This document shows positions 61,460-64,000 of a stretch of 64,000 nucleotides of DNA, piece by piece; the first letter of the stretch is position 1; the number at the start of each line of letters is the position of its first letter. The notes under the pieces were generated by a model. That model was given only the letters and a program-made list of their open reading frames with translations, was not told the origin of the DNA and searched no databases. Position numbers and translations under genes: made by a program. The DNA is from an uncultured Lachnospiraceae bacterium (GTDB lineage: Bacteria; Bacillota; Clostridia; Lachnospirales; Lachnospiraceae), in the NCBI GenBank assembly GCA_910579275.1, contig CAJTTO010000008.1:1-64000 (forward strand). The letters run 5' to 3'.

Positions 61460-62860
61460 TTACACCGGAAAAGACAGTTTCACGATTGTTCCCACTTCCG
61501 GTCCAGAGATAAATGACATATCTGCATGATGAAGCTGTACAATTCTCTCGCAGATCGCAAGTCCAAGCCCTGCCCCGCCGTCGGCGCGGCTCCGCGCCTT
61601 ATCAACGCGATAAAAAGCCTCTTTTATATGTGTTATCTGCTCCATCTCCATGCCGGTCCCATGATCCTCGACCGCCACCACAACAGCCGATTCCTCTGAA
61701 TGTGCACAGATACGAATTTCATCTTCCTGTCGGCTTGCCTTGATTGCATTGTCAATCAGGTTATTAATTAGTATCAGAAGCTGTTCCATGTTTCCTCTGA
61801 TATTATAATTTTCAGACAAAACATACGTCAGCTTTATTTTCTTTTCTGATGCCCTCACGTGCATAACCTTTTCCGATTCCGCAAAAAGTTCTTTCACAGA
61901 ACAGGTACTGTCTTTCATTTCTTCCCTGTAAAGCAATGCCATCCCAAGAAGCTGATACGCCATGTTTTGGAGCCTGCTGCACTCCGACATGATGAACTGT
62001 GTACATTCATAGCGTTCTTCTTCCGACACAAGCGCCTTTTGGAGATATTCTGCATATCCATAAATCGCAGTCAGCGGAATCCGCAGTTCATGGGAAAAAT
62101 TGTCGACAAACTGCTGTTTCTGCTCCGCGGCATCCTCAAGCTGCTTAATCTGATTTTCTATCTGTTCTGCCATAATATTAAAATTATGTGCCACACTGGA
62201 AATTTCATCCATTCCATGAACCGGAATCCTGCTGCCGTAATTTCCACTTGCAATCTTTGCAGAGGTACTGGAAATCTGCCTCAGCGGGCGAAAAATAATA
62301 TTCAGAATATGGAACAAAAAAAATGACATTATAAGTATCACCGCAGCGCCTGTGGCAAAAAGAATATTTTTTGTATGGCGCCATGACCAAATGATATCGC
62401 TCAGGTTCCCAATATACATCAGTCCGTAATCCTGCCACGGAGCCGGAAAGCTGCCATACACGCACAGGATAGGACGTTTCCCATTTTCCATATAAACAAT
62501 CCTGTCCTGACTGTATCCTGTATCCGGCGGGCAAATCATGTTTTCTTCTGACGCGAATGCAGGGCTTTCGTAAATCCACTCCCCTGAAAGAGCAACTGCA
62601 AGTCCGTTTCCCTTTCCTTGCAGATACCGCGAATACAAACGCATCAGGTTATCTATATTTTCTTCCACATGATTTCCCCGCTTCTCCAGTGCCTGCATGT
62701 CTCCGAGCAGGGATGATGCTATGACATAATGCTCTGCCAGACATTTGTCTCTGGCAGCCGAAAGTTTGTCTTTCAGTATAATGTTTGAAACAATCAGGAT
62801 CATCGAATTGAGAAACACGCTAAAAAGAACCAGCGCAACAAAAAAAATCTTTCGTTTCAT
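61460..62860 (-). CDS. Sensor histidine kinase
   Basis: 466 residues. Helix 5-27, extracytoplasmic sensor of about 140 residues (SGEWIYESPAFASEENMICP, YGLMYIGNLSD), helix near 170-190, HAMP (IIFRPLRQISSTSAKIASGN), box FVDNFSHELRIPLTAIYG with His257 (RIP where KTP is usual), and ATPase motifs NLIDNAIKAS, EDHGTGM and GGAGLGLAICERI. Overlaps the regulator by four bases. Its signal is unknown. Confidence 0.92.
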   Translation of the reverse strand: MKRKIFFVALVLFSVFLNSMILIVSNIILKDKLSAARDKCLAEHYVIASSLLGDMQALEKRGNHVEENIDNLMRLYSRYLQGKGNGLAVALSGEWIYESPAFASEENMICPPDTGYSQDRIVYMENGKRPILCVYGSFPAPWQDYGLMYIGNLSDIIWSWRHTKNILFATGAAVILIMSFFLFHILNIIFRPLRQISSTSAKIASGNYGSRIPVHGMDEISSVAHNFNIMAEQIENQIKQLEDAAEQKQQFVDNFSHELRIPLTAIYGYAEYLQKALVSEEERYECTQFIMSECSRLQNMAYQLLGMALLYREEMKDSTCSVKELFAESEKVMHVRASEKKIKLTYVLSENYNIRGNMEQLLILINNLIDNAIKASRQEDEIRICAHSEESAVVVAVEDHGTGMEMEQITHIKEAFYRVDKARSRADGGAGLGLAICERIVQLHHADMSFISGPEVGTIVKLSFPV

Positions 62861-63510
62861 TCATGAACCTCCAGTCGGTACCCCAGTTTATATACAGTCC
62901 GAATCTGCTCCTCCAAATGCAGCTTATGGCGCAGTCTCTGAATATGGACATCCACGGTACGGGTACCACCGTCAAAATCATATCCCCATACCATGTCCAA
63001 CAGCTTTTCTCTGGAAAGGGCAATGTTCCGGTTTCGAATCAGTACCTCCAGCAGTTCATATTCTTTCGGTGTACATTCGACAACTGTTCCATTTAGAAAA
63101 ACCTGATGTCTGTCAAAATCGCATTTTAAGTCGCCCATCATAAATTCTGACTCCACTTTTTTTGTCCGCCGCAGTACCGCCTCCACCCTTGCAGCCAGTT
63201 CCAGCATCTGAAACGGTTTTGTCAGATAATCATCCGCCCCCATGGACAGTCCTTTTAGTTTGTCCGTCAATTCACTTTTCGCCGTCAGAAAAATGGTCGG
63301 TGTTCCCATAGCCCTTTCAAACACCTGATAACCGTCCAGCCCGGGAAGCATAATATCCAGCACAATCAAATCAAATTTTCCATTCTCCAGCATTGTGACC
63401 GCAGATAAGCCATCGAAAACCTGCGTGCAATGGTGCCCTGTAAGGCTTAGATTTCTGCGTATCAGTTCATTAATGGACAATTCGTCCTCCACAATCAGTA
63501 TTTCAGCCAA
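62857..63510 (-). CDS. OmpR-type response regulator
   Basis: About 217 residues if the TTG at 63510 is used (MAEILIVEDELSINELI); AAAGGAAG lies 8 bases upstream. A longer frame from 63552 has no site. Receiver with Asp52 (IVLDIMLPGLDGY), FLTAKS, YLTKPF; winged helix with CTPKEYELLEVLIRN, TVDVHIQRLRHKL and YKLGYRLE. Pairs with the kinase behind; may control itself and the PepSY-like gene through the shared box. Confidence 0.9.
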   Translation of the reverse strand: MAEILIVEDELSINELIRRNLSLTGHHCTQVFDGLSAVTMLENGKFDLIVLDIMLPGLDGYQVFERAMGTPTIFLTAKSELTDKLKGLSMGADDYLTKPFQMLELAARVEAVLRRTKKVESEFMMGDLKCDFDRHQVFLNGTVVECTPKEYELLEVLIRNRNIALSREKLLDMVWGYDFDGGTRTVDVHIQRLRHKLHLEEQIRTVYKLGYRLEVHE

Positions 63511-63552
63511 TTCTTCCACTTCCTTTACAAATAATAAAAAGTATAACGCCAA

Positions 63553-63573
63553 AATGTTTCGAAATTGTAAAAT
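63553..63573 (-). promoter_or_regulatory. Candidate response-regulator box upstream of the regulator gene
   Basis: On the minus strand ATTTTACAATTTCGAAACAT, with a further TTACAA 12 bases upstream (63577-63582), giving a direct repeat of the kind bound by OmpR/PhoB regulators. A -10-like TATACT lies just downstream. Confidence 0.45.
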
Positions 63574-63624
63574 TATTTGTAATCGTACAGTCGTCTAAAC
63601 ATCCATTTTTCTTGCACTGCCCCC

Positions 63625-63787
63625 AGTGTACTGTCCGGATTATATTCAGGCAAACCTCCTCTGCCTAAATTTCCATCAGGCTGCGTTGTCGGCGGTCAAC
63701 GATGCCACCGCATCGCCTCCCTTCTCCGCCTTGCTGATGAAAATTTATCCTGCGGAGTTTCGCCAGATATAATCTGGACAGCACACT
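63625..63787. repeat. 163-bp foldback element
   Basis: The ends AGTGTACTGTCCGGATTATA and TATAATCTGGACAGCACACT are inverted repeats with few mismatches. Inside, TAAATTTCCATCAGGC faces GCTGATGAAAATTTA, and GATGC faces GCATC at the tip, so almost the whole element can fold on itself. No coding capacity. It fills most of the gap 63574-63830, which shows no gene. Confidence 0.75.
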
Positions 63788-63830
63788 AGAAGGAATATCT
63801 GCAGAAATCAAAATAAATATTGCAGGCTGC

Positions 63831-64000
63831 CTACTGGGCATGTGCAATCGACACACTGCCATTCACATTTCCCAGCGCCCCTTCCGGCGCGTAGATGAAG
63901 AGCTTATATTTTCCGTCTTTTAAAGACTCATTACGGACAAAATCCGCTGTGCACCGAAGCACGCCGTCTTCGCGGTGCATCAGTACGGAATGATATGTGA
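63831..64000 (-). CDS. C-terminal end of a protein, cut by the window edge
   Basis: An open frame enters from the right edge and reads 55 residues to a TAG at 63831, for example HREDGVLRCTADFVRNE, then KLFIYAPEGALGNVNGSVSI. The mixed beta-like sequence might be the end of an extracellular or carbohydrate-active protein. The family cannot be named from this piece. Confidence 0.6.
   Translation of the reverse strand, partial: TYHSVLMHREDGVLRCTADFVRNESLKDGKYKLFIYAPEGALGNVNGSVSIAHAQ

Noticed and set aside
1..64000. CRISPR array, prophage, plasmid or toxin-antitoxin genes
   Set aside because: No evenly spaced direct repeats, Cas, integrase, capsid, replication or toxin-type proteins were seen.

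Overview
The window looks like chromosome of a spore-forming, anaerobic Bacillota, most likely a gut Lachnospiraceae-type clostridium. Pointers are an [FeFe] hydrogenase with a flavoprotein partner, spore-germination-type proteins (LysM-GH18 YaaH-like, Csp-like subtilase, GerMN lipoprotein), small DUF6903 and DUF4250 proteins, many AraC regulators, AGGAGG-type ribosome binding sites and moderate GC. It is mostly ordinary housekeeping and carbohydrate-use sequence, interspersed with several families of small palindromic repeats. No phage, plasmid, defence island or CRISPR array was seen.

Layout. 1-99: 5' end of a class C group II intron inserted behind a terminator. 100-3.7 kb: SGNH esterase, HD-GYP protein, AraC regulator. 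4.1-11 kb: locus for galacto-/lacto-N-biose (sugar ABC transporter, DUF6903 membrane peptide, GH112 phosphorylase, N-acetylhexosamine kinase). 11-20 kb: YaaH-like hydrolase, Csp-like protease, chemoreceptor, PadR/DUF2812 pair with a double operator, orphan Csp-type propeptide, L-arabinose isomerase, GGDEF protein. 20-25 kb: AraC gene behind a large foldback leader, NatAB-type exporter with a fused CPBP protease, YigZ. 25-29 kb: class A penicillin-binding protein, BFD-like ferredoxin, tRNA-Thr(GGT), SH3 protein. 29-36 kb: YihY protein with a coupled 57-residue protein, CheC-like phosphatase, HTH protein, PilC, PilB, UDP-glucuronate epimerase. 36-47 kb: FecCD/ATPase pair facing a long leftward run: comEA, response regulator, kinase, GerMN lipoprotein, comEC, holA, DUF4250, substrate-binding lipoprotein. 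47-56.6 kb: DUF4422 protein, zinc-ribbon protein, [FeFe] hydrogenase and GltD-like partner, M18 aminopeptidase, second chemoreceptor, EamA transporter. 56.7-64 kb: WYL and AraC/GyrI regulators, MATE remnant, small proteins, and a two-component system with a secreted PepSY-like target.

How the parts work together. In the GNB/LNB locus the ABC transporter would import the disaccharide, GH112 would split it with phosphate into galactose-1-phosphate and GlcNAc/GalNAc, and the kinase would phosphorylate the amino sugar; the divergent AraC gene is the likely regulator. The com/hol run joins DNA uptake genes to an envelope-type two-component system and a polymerase clamp-loader subunit. The two redox proteins overlap and probably form one hydrogenase complex. 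At the right end the regulator gene and the PepSY-like gene share an upstream motif that may be the regulator's binding site.

The least expected features are a 137-bp palindromic element present twice with one base difference 44 kb apart, plus an expanded copy and fragments, one of which sits in a terminator loop and one of which supplies a stop codon; other foldback elements; an orphan Csp propeptide; a tRNA-Thr with C at T-loop position 55; and two small genes with ATGATG starts that overlap the stop of the gene before them. No computation or database search was possible, so family names rest on recognised motifs.
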